Shown: positions 43,582 through 51,211 of the stretch, in pieces | Position numbering within the stretch: the stretch's first letter is position 1 | How the letters are laid out: each line of letters begins with the position of its first letter | From: JACQHM01 sp964535215 | Lineage (GTDB): Bacteria; Methylomirabilota; Methylomirabilia; Methylomirabilales; JACQHM01 | Assembly: GCA_964535215.1 (NCBI GenBank) | Contig: CAZHST010000015.1 | Coordinates: forward strand, 7,751 to 71,750 | Length of the DNA: 64,000 nucleotides | Direction of reading: 5' to 3' | Notes under the pieces: model-generated | The model's database searches: none | Told to the model about the DNA's origin: nothing | What the model saw: the letters and a program-made list of their open reading frames with translations, nothing else | Made by a program: the position numbers and the translations under genes

Positions 43582-43607
43582 GGGCATGGGATAGGCCCGT
43601 ATTGCCC
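43582..43607. promoter_or_regulatory. Possible antitoxin operator
   Basis: GGGCA (43582-43586) and TGCCC (43603-43607) form an inverted repeat with an inner GG/CC pair, placed directly after the -10 of the promoter. AbrB-type antitoxins often bind such sites; binding is inferred. Confidence 0.35.
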
Positions 43608-43625
43608 TAACGCGGGGAGGAGTTG

Positions 43626-43919
43626 ATGCCAAAGGTCAAGATTGGTGCGAAGCGCCAGGTAACACTCCCGAAGGACCTCATGGAGCAGTTGAAGCTTAAG
43701 CCCGGGGAGACATTGGAGGCGTACGCCACAGACGATCTGGGGATCGTCCTCGTCCCGACGAAGAAGATCCCGAAAGACCAGCGGTGGTTCTGGACAGAGG
43801 CGTGGCAGCGGCGCTACCGGGAGGCGCTAGAAGATGTGAAGGCGGGACGGCTCCTGGGTCCGTTTGAGAGCGTCGAGGCGTTCAAGGAGGAACTCCAGAA
43901 GCGCCGCTCCCGTCCATGA
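43626..43919 (+). CDS. AbrB-type antitoxin, partner of a RelE/ParE toxin
   Basis: The 97-residue protein has the SpoVT-AbrB core VKIGAKRQVTLPKDLMEQLKLKPGETLEAYATDDLGIVLVP, followed by an aromatic, charged helix (DQRWFWTEAWQRRYREALEDV) likely to wrap the toxin. GGGGAGG lies six bases before ATG 43626. The stop overlaps the toxin start by 4 bp. An AbrB fold paired with a RelE fold is a known but less usual combination. Confidence 0.88.
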   Translation: MPKVKIGAKRQVTLPKDLMEQLKLKPGETLEAYATDDLGIVLVPTKKIPKDQRWFWTEAWQRRYREALEDVKAGRLLGPFESVEAFKEELQKRRSRP

Positions 43920-44182
43920 AACTCGAGTTCACCGAGCGCTTCGTTGAGGAGTACGAGGAGTTACCACAGCGCCTGCAGAAGCAGGTGGATAAGGTGCTGG
44001 GGCTTTTGCTCAACAACCCTCGCCATCCGTCCCTCCGGACGAAAAAGCTGGAAGGTATCCGTGATCCTGTGGGCCGAGACCTCTGGTCATGTCGGGTGAC
44101 CAGAGGCTATCGGATCCTGTTTACGATCGTCGGGGACACCTACCTCCTCTACCAGGTTGGGTCACACAAGCTTGTGGAATAA
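43916..44182 (+). CDS. RelE/ParE-family toxin
   Basis: The 88-residue protein has the family pattern: LEFTERFVEEYEELPQRLQKQVDKVLGLLLNNP, then LEGIRDPVGRDLWSCRVTRGYRILFTIVGDTYLLYQVGSHK. Basic residues (R in SCRVTRGYRI, K/H at the end) match mRNA interferase sites. It overlaps the antitoxin stop and is therefore co-translated. The pair lies inside the two direct repeats. Confidence 0.9.
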   Translation: MKLEFTERFVEEYEELPQRLQKQVDKVLGLLLNNPRHPSLRTKKLEGIRDPVGRDLWSCRVTRGYRILFTIVGDTYLLYQVGSHKLVE

Positions 44183-44322
44183 ATGGTAGGCTAGGCTGAG
44201 GGGCACCCTGACAAAAGGAGCGGAAGCATGCATCGGAGGTTAGACCAGTCATCGTCCTTGGCATCGCCCTCCCCAGACGAGCGTGTACAAAATGAGGTCC
44301 TGATCACGCACCAACTAAAGCA

Positions 44323-44511
44323 GTTGAACTTCATACCGAAGCTGGATGCCGGGGAGGCAGGGGTTAGGCGGGACGGGTTCGGCGCTGGCCTGGGGCAGGA
44401 TGCGGGGTATGTCCTGGGGTGGTGGGGGCCGCATCCTGGCCTTGGCCTTCCTGGAATCAAGGGGTTCAGCGAGGCTTTCCAGAAGGCATTTGGGCGGCCG
44501 CCTGGTGATTT
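44323..44511. repeat. 189-bp direct repeat, copy 2 (LivK-type remnant)
   Basis: Same sequence as 43233-43421 with a single change. The binding-protein frame (LNFIPKLDAGEAGVRRDGFG...) is cut off after about 63 codons and unrelated sequence follows. Stretch 44183-44322 before it has no recognisable gene. Confidence 0.95.
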
Positions 44512-44652
44512 CGCTGCCGTATCAACCAGCGGGCCATGAGCAAGGTGGAACCCCTGGTCGAGGTCGAACCCCTCGGCAATCTCCAACTTAAAGGCTTTTC
44601 TCGACCGATCGGGGTGTTCAACATTCTGAGGGTGAAAGGCAGTGGGATCTGA
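44512..44652 (+). pseudogene. Apparent C-terminal remnant of an adenylate/guanylate cyclase
   Basis: Read from an ATG at 44536, the frame gives VEPLVEVEPLGNLQLKGFSR followed by PIGVFNIL and a stop. PLG-x-x-x-LKGFSRP-x-x-VF is the typical end of class III nucleotide cyclase domains. The catalytic part is missing and the frame joins directly to the 189-bp repeat. This is recognition of a short motif and could be chance, but the match is specific. Confidence 0.5.
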
Positions 44653-44664
44653 TGAGGGACCCCT

Positions 44665-45672
44665 TTAGAGGAGCCCCAGGAGCCTTGCCGGATTCTTCCG
44701 GGCCATGAGGTCAATCTGATCGTCTTGGAGGCCCTCCTTCTTCAGACCGGCCATCAAGGTCCGATAGCCGTCCATAGGGGTTGGATTCTCGGTCTGCCCC
44801 AGGTCACTTGAGAGGATGAAGTGCTCTGCCCCGATAGCCTTGATGGCCCTGGCATAGTCGGCGATGGAGGTCTGCTTCCAGCGGCGCATCCATTCGAGAT
44901 GGGCCGTCGGACCCATTAGGTGGGTCAGGTAGATCACCTCCAGATATGCTCCCAGCTCGGCCGCTTCCTTCAGTTGCTCCAGGGACATATCCACGACGGC
45001 GGCCATGGCGTGGGTGACGACGATCTTCTGGACGCCTAGCTCCCTGGCCCGCTCGATCAAAAGCAACGCCTCTTCGGCTGAAGCATGTCCCGTCTCCAGG
45101 ACGAGGTCGTTCTGGGCACAGATCTTCATGACCTCCTCGACCTGGGGGAGGACCCGGTTCCCCTCCACCACCTTGATCCCTTCGGGGGCCTCCTTGAAGA
45201 ACTTCACGTGGTGGTCGGCCTCGAAGGTGGGGAGCCAGACCACCTTCCCGTACCGCCCCAGCATCCGCATCATCCATTCCACAGCGGCTGGATTCACTCC
45301 CCCTACCGCCCGGTTCAGGGTGATGCCCCCGTAGACCTGGATCCCCGGCACCGCCTTCCGGGCCAGATAGGCCCGGGCCGCCGTCTCGGCGACGTGGTTC
45401 TTCAGGACAATAGCCCCCATCCCCGCTTCGGCAGCCTTCCTGGCCACGTCAAAATCATCCAGGCTCCGTCCGAAGACATCCGGGGCACTATGGACATGGA
45501 AATCGATCACCCCTTTCAGGGGATCAATTAAAGGAGGCGGAGGGGGGAAGACCTGGGCCCGGGCCCCATCGGCCAGGGTGAGGCCAACCACTCCGGCGGC
45601 CGTCTTCGCCGCCCTCCCCAGGAACTGCCGCCGGCTCATCCCTTCTGCCTTCTTCTTTCCCTGATCGTTCAT
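44665..45672 (-). CDS. Tat-exported amidohydrolase-like protein (DUF6282-like)
   Basis: The 335-residue protein has a twin-arginine signal (MSRRQFLGRAAKTAAGVVGLTL, Arg pair at 14-15) and an amidohydrolase-like barrel: VIDFHVHSAPDVFGRS near residue 57, VVWLPTFEADHH, LVLETGHASAEEALLLIERA, KIVVTHAMAAVVDM and FILSSDLGQTENP. The His and Asp residues could bind metal. The substrate is unknown. TatA is encoded 1.1 kb away. It is divergent from the P1 peptidase gene. Confidence 0.82.
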   Translation of the reverse strand: MNDQGKKKAEGMSRRQFLGRAAKTAAGVVGLTLADGARAQVFPPPPPLIDPLKGVIDFHVHSAPDVFGRSLDDFDVARKAAEAGMGAIVLKNHVAETAARAYLARKAVPGIQVYGGITLNRAVGGVNPAAVEWMMRMLGRYGKVVWLPTFEADHHVKFFKEAPEGIKVVEGNRVLPQVEEVMKICAQNDLVLETGHASAEEALLLIERARELGVQKIVVTHAMAAVVDMSLEQLKEAAELGAYLEVIYLTHLMGPTAHLEWMRRWKQTSIADYARAIKAIGAEHFILSSDLGQTENPTPMDGYRTLMAGLKKEGLQDDQIDLMARKNPARLLGLL

Positions 45673-45758
45673 GTCGTCCTCCTTTGGTCAGGCCTGTGTG
45701 AAAGATCCCATACCAAGGTTTGGAGCCTCCGTCAAGCGGAAAGTGGTGGCGTTCTTTC

Positions 45759-45788
45759 TTGACTTCCTCTTCTACCCCCTGTTATTGT
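45759..45788 (+). promoter_or_regulatory. Promoter for the P1 peptidase gene
   Basis: TTGACT is followed after 17-18 bases by TTATTG/TATTGT, about 43 bp before ATG 45831. Confidence 0.45.
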
Positions 45789-45830
45789 TCAGCGGTGAGC
45801 ATCCCGGTGAGCACCGGTAAGGGGGAGATC

Positions 45831-46799
45831 ATGGAGGGGGCGATCACCGATGTGGAGGGGATCCGGGTCGGCCAGGTGAGCGATCTCGAAGGACTCACCG
45901 GCTGTACAGCCATCCTCTGCGGGCAAGGGGCCGTCGGGGGGGTGGATGTCCGGGGCTCCGCTTCGGGGACCCGGGAGCTGGATGCCCTTCGGCCCCTCCA
46001 CCTGGTTGAGGAGGTCCACGGACTCCTGCTGGCCGGGGGGTCGGCCTTCGGTCTGGAGGCCGCAGCCGGCGTCATGGAGTATCTGGAGGAGCAGGGGATT
46101 GGCTTTGATGTCGGCGTGACCAAGGTCCCCATCGTTCCTGCCGCTATCCTGTTTGATCTAACCATAGGGGATCCCAGGCGACGGCCCGATCGGGCCATGG
46201 GCTATCAAGCCGCCTTGAGGGCCTCCTCGGGACCGGTCGAGGAAGGGAGTGTCGGGGCCGGGACCGGGGCGACGGTGGGCAAGCTCTTCGGGATGCGGTA
46301 CGCTATGAAAGGGGGGATCGGGACAGCGAGCGTGAGGCTCACCGGGGGGCTCATCGTGGGGGCCCTGGTGGTAGTCAATGCCTTCGGAGATGTTCTCGAC
46401 CCCTCGACAGGGCAGATCCTGGCGGGGGCGAGGGATCCCAAGGACGGGAGGAGGCTTCCTGGGACCGTTTCCCTGATCAAGGCCGGGGTGAGGCGGAACA
46501 GGTTTGGCGGCGAAAGCACCACCCTGGCCGTCGTGGCCACCAATGCCATCTTGACCAAGGTGGAGGCGACGAAGGTCGCCCAGATGGGCCACGATGGGCT
46601 TGCCAGGACCATTGCCCCCGTCCATACGACCCTGGACGGGGATGTGGTGTTCTCGCTCGCCACCGGGAGGGTCCCCGGTGAGGTCAACGCTGTTGGCTCG
46701 GCCGCTGCCGAGGTCGTGGCCGAAGCCGTAGTCAGGGCAATAAAAAAGGCGAAGAGCCTGGGCGGCATCCCCGCCTATAGCGATCTCTTCGGGGGGTAA
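45831..46799 (+). CDS. P1-family (DmpA/NylC-like) peptidase
   Basis: The 322-residue protein matches the DmpA/ornithine-acetyltransferase-fold N-terminal nucleophile family: ITDVEGIRVGQVSDLEGLTGCTAILC, GGSAFGLEAAAGVMEYLEE, VGAGTGATVGKL and, at the autocleavage site, GGESTTLAVVATNA, where a Thr would become the nucleophile after self-cleavage. Members cut beta-aminopeptides or amide oligomers; the substrate here is unknown. GGGGGAG precedes the ATG. It ends 7 bp from the convergent tatA gene. Confidence 0.9.
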   Translation: MEGAITDVEGIRVGQVSDLEGLTGCTAILCGQGAVGGVDVRGSASGTRELDALRPLHLVEEVHGLLLAGGSAFGLEAAAGVMEYLEEQGIGFDVGVTKVPIVPAAILFDLTIGDPRRRPDRAMGYQAALRASSGPVEEGSVGAGTGATVGKLFGMRYAMKGGIGTASVRLTGGLIVGALVVVNAFGDVLDPSTGQILAGARDPKDGRRLPGTVSLIKAGVRRNRFGGESTTLAVVATNAILTKVEATKVAQMGHDGLARTIAPVHTTLDGDVVFSLATGRVPGEVNAVGSAAAEVVAEAVVRAIKKAKSLGGIPAYSDLFGG

Positions 46800-46806
46800 G
46801 GAGCGA

Positions 46807-47040
46807 TCAGGCCTTTTTCTCCTCCCGCTTTCTCTCCTGCTCGCTCGCCTCATTCGTAGGGGTCACATCAATGGCGTCCTTGCCGGACACGGACTCTTTA
46901 AAGCCCTTGATCGCCTTCCCCAAGCTGCTCCCCAGCTCGGGGAGCCGGCTCGCCCCAAAGATGAGGAGGAAGATGATCAGGATGATCAACAGCTCCTGGA
47001 CGCCTAACCCAAAAATGTACGCGACTTGAACCTCTTCCAT
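46807..47040 (-). CDS. tatA: Sec-independent translocase subunit TatA/TatE
   Basis: The 77-residue protein has one N-terminal membrane helix (LGVQELLIILIIFLLIFGA), the FGASRLPELGSSLGKAIKGFK hinge and amphipathic helix, and a charged tail. It forms the pore of the twin-arginine pathway. It stands alone without tatB or tatC. It can serve the amidohydrolase encoded nearby. Confidence 0.95.
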   Translation of the reverse strand: MEEVQVAYIFGLGVQELLIILIIFLLIFGASRLPELGSSLGKAIKGFKESVSGKDAIDVTPTNEASEQERKREEKKA

Positions 47041-47096
47041 GGTTCCATCCTTTCCTCAACAGAGACCTCTTTCAGGCCTCCCCGTCCCCTGCCGAT

Positions 47097-47125
47097 AGCA
47101 TCTCGCATCCTGGAGGCCCTGTCAA
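47097..47125 (-). promoter_or_regulatory. Promoter candidate for tatA
   Basis: On the minus strand TTGACA is followed after 17 bases by GATGCT. It lies right after the selB stop and about 57 bp before tatA. Confidence 0.4.
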
Positions 47126-47140
47126 CCAAAAAAATCAGGT

Positions 47141-49048
47141 CTAATAAGGGACCCGTTCGTCCCCCTGGCGGCGGGTGAGCTTCACGGCGTCAAAGTGCTC
47201 CAGGTAGGGGATGGCGTGCTTCCGGGTAATCCCCAGGAGGTCCTTAAAGGTGGCTACCGAAATGGCAGGATGGGTTTTGAAGTAGTCCAGGAGAAGGGCT
47301 TTGGCCTTCTCGTAGGCCTCCCGGTGCATGGAGATCTCAGGGGTGATCTTTACCAGGATGCCGTCGTCCACCAAACGCTGGAAGAGGGCAAGGACCTGCT
47401 TTCGATCCCCTCCGACCTGCCGGAGGGCCTCTGCCTGATCGGGCGGCTGGAAACCTGCCTGCCGGTAGATGCCCTCGAGCCTCGCTTTGACCCTCTCTTC
47501 TTCAGGGGTAAGCTGGATCTTATGTTCGGCGAGCCGGACCTTATCCTTCTCGACAGCCACCTTCCCAGCCAAGGTGAGATCGGTCAAGAGTCTCGAAAAC
47601 AGTTGGGGGCTCACCCTGGGGGGAAGCTTGCTCCGAAGCTCCTCTTTCGGGAAGCCATCCTTCAGAGGTTCCTTGTCGTGGAACTCCCGGAGCCGCTCCA
47701 GGATCCCCTTCGTCAAACCCTCATAGAGGGTTCGATGCAGATACCCCTCCTCCCCCTTCTCCCCCAAGGCAATCACCTGCCCCTCCCTGAGCGATGCCTC
47801 TAGCGCCTGGTTCAAAAGGGCCGGCTCCAGGCCGGTCATGGAAGGGAGGTCTTCCAGGTGAAGCGGAACAGGGCCGGCCCCCAGGAGGACCTGTTCGAGC
47901 TGGGCTCGGGGGCTGCCCTGCCCCAGGATCTTCAGGCGCTCGAGGATCTGGGTCTTTGGCCGGCGGCCGGCGGGAGGGTTCGCGTCAAGGATCATTCCTC
48001 CACCGATGGTGGTGACAGGGGAGTAGCTCCGGAGGACGTAGCGATCCTTAGGGAGGGCCGCCACAGGAGACTCCAACCGGAGGTGCACGTAGGCCTCCTC
48101 GCCGGGGAGAAGCTCCTCCCGGTCGAGGAGGATGACCCGGGCGAGGAGCTCGCTTGTCCCCAGGTGGAAGTGGACCCGGGCCCGGTTCTTCAGGGGGCGG
48201 GGGGCTTCTTTCAGGAGGGAAAGGGTGGCATCGAGGCTGAAGGTGGGCTGTAACCGCCCGGGGGAGGAGAGGAGGTCCCCCCGCTCGATCTGGTCAACGT
48301 CAATCCCGGGAAGGTTCACGGCGGTCCGCTGGCCGGCAAAGGCTTCCTCAACCGCCCGTCCGTGGACCTGGAGCTTTCTGACCCGGGAGGTGAGCCCTTT
48401 CGGGAGGACAACCACCTCGTCCCCGACCTTGATGTGCCCCGACCACAGGGTCCCCGTCACGACGGTCCCGAAGCCCCTGATGGTGAAGACCCGGTCAATG
48501 GGGAGCCGGAAGATCCCATCCGTTGGTTTGGGGGGAACCTCCTTCGCCAAGGCGGCTAGGGTGTTGATCAGCTCACCCAAACCGGCTCCCGTCGTTGAGG
48601 AGACGGGGACGACCGGCGCTCCCTCCAGAAAGGTCCCTTTGAGGAAGGTTTGAAGATCCGAGGTGACCAGCTCCAGCCACTCCCCATCCACGAGATCCAC
48701 CTTGGTGAGGGCGACCAGGCCTCGCTTGATCTTCAGAAGCTCGCAGATGGCCAGGTGCTCCCTCGTCTGGGGCATCACTCCCTCGTCAGCTGCGACGACC
48801 AGGATGACCAGATCAATCCCGCCGACCCCGGCCAGCATCGTCTTGACGAACCGCTCGTGGCCAGGGACGTCCACGATCCCCAGCGTGGTCCCGTCGGGGA
48901 GGGTCAGGTGGGCGAACCCCAGTTCAATGGAAATCCCCCGCTCCTTCTCCTCCTTGAGGCGGTCGGTGTCGATCCCCGTCAGGGCCTTGACAAGAGAGGT
49001 CTTCCCGTGATCAATGTGTCCGGCCGTACCAACGATGATGTGCTTCAT
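47141..49048 (-). CDS. selB: Selenocysteine-specific elongation factor SelB
   Basis: The 635-residue protein opens with the GTPase motif IIVGTAGHIDHGKTSLVKALTG, then DVPGHERFVKTMLAGVGGIDLVILVVAADEGVMPQT and TKVD, followed by EF-Tu-like domains and, from about residue 380, tandem winged helices that bind the SECIS RNA. It delivers selenocysteyl-tRNA to UGA codons. Its presence means the organism decodes UGA as selenocysteine. No selA, selD or selC is visible here, and I found no gene in this window that needs an in-frame UGA. Confidence 0.96.
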   Translation of the reverse strand: MKHIIVGTAGHIDHGKTSLVKALTGIDTDRLKEEKERGISIELGFAHLTLPDGTTLGIVDVPGHERFVKTMLAGVGGIDLVILVVAADEGVMPQTREHLAICELLKIKRGLVALTKVDLVDGEWLELVTSDLQTFLKGTFLEGAPVVPVSSTTGAGLGELINTLAALAKEVPPKPTDGIFRLPIDRVFTIRGFGTVVTGTLWSGHIKVGDEVVVLPKGLTSRVRKLQVHGRAVEEAFAGQRTAVNLPGIDVDQIERGDLLSSPGRLQPTFSLDATLSLLKEAPRPLKNRARVHFHLGTSELLARVILLDREELLPGEEAYVHLRLESPVAALPKDRYVLRSYSPVTTIGGGMILDANPPAGRRPKTQILERLKILGQGSPRAQLEQVLLGAGPVPLHLEDLPSMTGLEPALLNQALEASLREGQVIALGEKGEEGYLHRTLYEGLTKGILERLREFHDKEPLKDGFPKEELRSKLPPRVSPQLFSRLLTDLTLAGKVAVEKDKVRLAEHKIQLTPEEERVKARLEGIYRQAGFQPPDQAEALRQVGGDRKQVLALFQRLVDDGILVKITPEISMHREAYEKAKALLLDYFKTHPAISVATFKDLLGITRKHAIPYLEHFDAVKLTRRQGDERVPY

Positions 49049-49057
49049 GGGTGCCCC

Positions 49058-49078
49058 GCTGATAGCTGACGGCTAGCC
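49058..49078. repeat. Tandem heptamers, GCTGA family
   Basis: GCTGATA, GCTGACG and GCTAGCC follow each other directly upstream of selB. This is the complement of the TCAGC unit seen at 30109 and 33725. Confidence 0.55.
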
Positions 49079-49180
49079 CTCATTATACAGGAGGGGGTAA
49101 TCCGGGGGAAGAGGGATTTGAGAACGGCTTCCTTGCCGATTCTCTCGCATGGCTCGGATCTTGCCTCCTTGGAGGGACGG

Positions 49181-51004
49181 CTACCGCTCCAGGTGGTAAG
49201 GAACCCGCACCACGATGGTCCGACGCTTGAAGAGAAAGGCCGCCTCGATCCAGAGGGCCGTCTGGCTGTGGAGGACATGCTGCCACCACCTGACGGGGAT
49301 GAACTCGGGGATGACCAGGGTGACGAAGGTATCCTTGTCCTCCTGGTGGAGATGGTCAATGTACCCCAGGATCGGTTCGATGAGAGACCGGTAAGGGGAG
49401 TCGAGGACGGTGAGGGGGATGCCCTCCCCCCAGAAGACCCACTTCAGGCGGATCTGCTCGGCCTTCTCCGGGTCCACCGCCACATGGATGGCCTCCACAT
49501 GGGGGGAGAGGAGCCTGGCGTATTTCAACGCCGGGAGGACCCCTTTATGGACATCGGCAATGAGGACCACCACCCGATGGGTAATGATCTTGGGGAAGTC
49601 AAAGGGCTTCAGACGGAGCTGCTCGGCGAGGGAGGCATAGTGATCGTAGATGGGACGGAAGAGGCCAAAGACCAGAAGGGGGATAAACAGGAGGACAAGC
49701 CAGGCCCCATGGGCGAATTTGGTGGCGGCGATGACGAGGGTGACAAGCCCGGTCGTGACCGCCCCGACCCCGTTGATCAGCATCCCCCGCCCCCATCCTT
49801 TCCCCTTCTTGACCAGCCAGTGCCTGACCATCCCGGCCTGGGAGAGGGTGAAGGAGGTGAAGACCCCGACGGCGTAGAGGGGGATGATGGCATGGGTGCT
49901 CCCGCCAAAGAGGACCAGGAGGAAAGAGGAGAAGATCCCCAGCAGGAGGATCCCGTTGGAGAAGACAAGCCGGTCGCCCCGGTTGGCAAGCTGGCGTGGA
50001 AGGAAGCCGTCCCGGGCCAGGAGGGAGGCCAGGCGGGGGAAGTCGGCGAAGCTGGTGTTGGCGGCCAAGAGGAGGATCAGGGCCGTTGCCCCCTGGACCA
50101 GGTAGTAAAGGGGGCTCGTCCCAAAGACGACCCTGGCCAGTTGGGAGACGACCGTTTCTCCCTCTTTGGGGAGGATACCGTACCAGGACGAGAGGCCGGT
50201 GATCCCCAGGAACAGGGTGAGGAGGATCGCCGACATCCAGCTCATGGTGGTGGCGGCGTTGGAGGATTCGGGCGGCTTGAACGCCGGGACGCCGTTGGAG
50301 ATGGCCTCGATCCCGGTCAGGGCTGTACAGCCAGAGGCGAAGGCCCGGAGGAGGAGGAAGAGGCTTAACGGTCTGGCGGCTGTGACAGGTGGAACTTGGC
50401 CAGGGGTCACGGCCTCGGCCCCGAGAAGGAGCTTGATGAAACCGGTTACGATCAGGGTGAGGAGGCTTACGATGAAGACATAGGTGGGGATCGCAAAGAT
50501 CCGACCAGATTCTCGAACCCCCCGGAGGTTTGCGACGGTCAGCAAGGCAACCCCCAGGGTGCAGAGGAGGACGCGGGAGGGGTACAAGGCGGGGAGGGCG
50601 GAGGTGATGGCCGCCACCCCGGCGGCGATGCTCACCGAGACGGTCAGGACGTAGTCAATCAGGAGGGCTGCGCCGGCGATGAGCCCCGGGTAAGGGCCCA
50701 GGTTTTCCTTGGTTACGATGTAGGCTCCCCCGCCCGTTGGATAGGCGTGGATTGTCTGGCGATAGGAGATCGTCACGATCACCAGGAGGAGGCCGATCAG
50801 GAAGGCAATGGGGGAGGCCCACGGCAGCCCTGCCGCTCCGGCCAGGATCAGGACAAGGAGGATCTCCTCGGTCGCATATGCGACGGAGGAGAGGGCGTCG
50901 GAGGAGAAGACGGCCAGGGCCACGGCCTTCCCGAGCCGCTCATGAGGGGCCAGGGCTGTGGCCTTGGGCCTCCCGATCAGGATTCGTTTCAGCGACGTGG
51001 GCAT
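49181..51004 (-). CDS. APC-superfamily permease, KimA-like potassium importer
   Basis: The 607-residue protein has about twelve membrane helices and a cytoplasmic tail of about 170 residues. The opening (ILIGRPKATALAPHERLGKAVALAVFSSDALSSVAYATEEIL), SYRQTIHAYPTGGGAYIVTKENLG and LTVSVSIAAGVAAITSALPAL match KimA (formerly YdaO), a high-affinity K+/H+ symporter of the same length; an amino-acid substrate is the alternative. The tail resembles the nucleotide-binding part of that family. A ydaO-type riboswitch is not visible. Potassium uptake would fit the osmotic theme of the window. Confidence 0.85.
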   Translation of the reverse strand: MPTSLKRILIGRPKATALAPHERLGKAVALAVFSSDALSSVAYATEEILLVLILAGAAGLPWASPIAFLIGLLLVIVTISYRQTIHAYPTGGGAYIVTKENLGPYPGLIAGAALLIDYVLTVSVSIAAGVAAITSALPALYPSRVLLCTLGVALLTVANLRGVRESGRIFAIPTYVFIVSLLTLIVTGFIKLLLGAEAVTPGQVPPVTAARPLSLFLLLRAFASGCTALTGIEAISNGVPAFKPPESSNAATTMSWMSAILLTLFLGITGLSSWYGILPKEGETVVSQLARVVFGTSPLYYLVQGATALILLLAANTSFADFPRLASLLARDGFLPRQLANRGDRLVFSNGILLLGIFSSFLLVLFGGSTHAIIPLYAVGVFTSFTLSQAGMVRHWLVKKGKGWGRGMLINGVGAVTTGLVTLVIAATKFAHGAWLVLLFIPLLVFGLFRPIYDHYASLAEQLRLKPFDFPKIITHRVVVLIADVHKGVLPALKYARLLSPHVEAIHVAVDPEKAEQIRLKWVFWGEGIPLTVLDSPYRSLIEPILGYIDHLHQEDKDTFVTLVIPEFIPVRWWQHVLHSQTALWIEAAFLFKRRTIVVRVPYHLER

Positions 51005-51070
51005 CAGGCTTTGTTCCGGCCGGGGCTCATCTCATCGGCCGGGTTGAAAAAACGGGCCCAGGCTCGAAAG

Positions 51071-51099
51071 AGAATCTCAAAGTTTGACGGTTCTGTCAA
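51071..51099 (-). promoter_or_regulatory. Promoter for the KimA-like gene
   Basis: On the minus strand TTGACA is followed after 17 bases by GATTCT. The -35 overlaps an inverted repeat TTGAC-GGTTCT-GTCAA (51084-51099). Confidence 0.45.
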
Positions 51100-51161
51100 G
51101 AGGTTGGGGGGCCGCTTCGTGGTCAGAATTTTCTTGGCAGGGATCCGCCCTCGGAAAGGGC

Positions 51162-51190
51162 TTGAGGGGATGAGAGGTTCCAGGTAAGCT
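51162..51190 (+). promoter_or_regulatory. Promoter for the CoA-transferase gene
   Basis: TTGAGG is followed after 17 bases by TAAGCT; AGAAGGAGGGAGAG then precedes ATG 51212. Confidence 0.4.
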
Positions 51191-51211
51191 GTAAACAGAA
51201 GGAGGGAGAGA

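Noticed and set aside
49118..50368. 416-codon plus-strand frame opposite the KimA-like permease
   Set aside because: Extremely Gly/Asp/Glu-rich shadow of a membrane-protein gene; no motif.
51005..51211. c-di-AMP (ydaO) riboswitch before the KimA-like gene
   Set aside because: The spacer is about 200 bp with a usable promoter in it, and I do not see the conserved ydaO core sequences.
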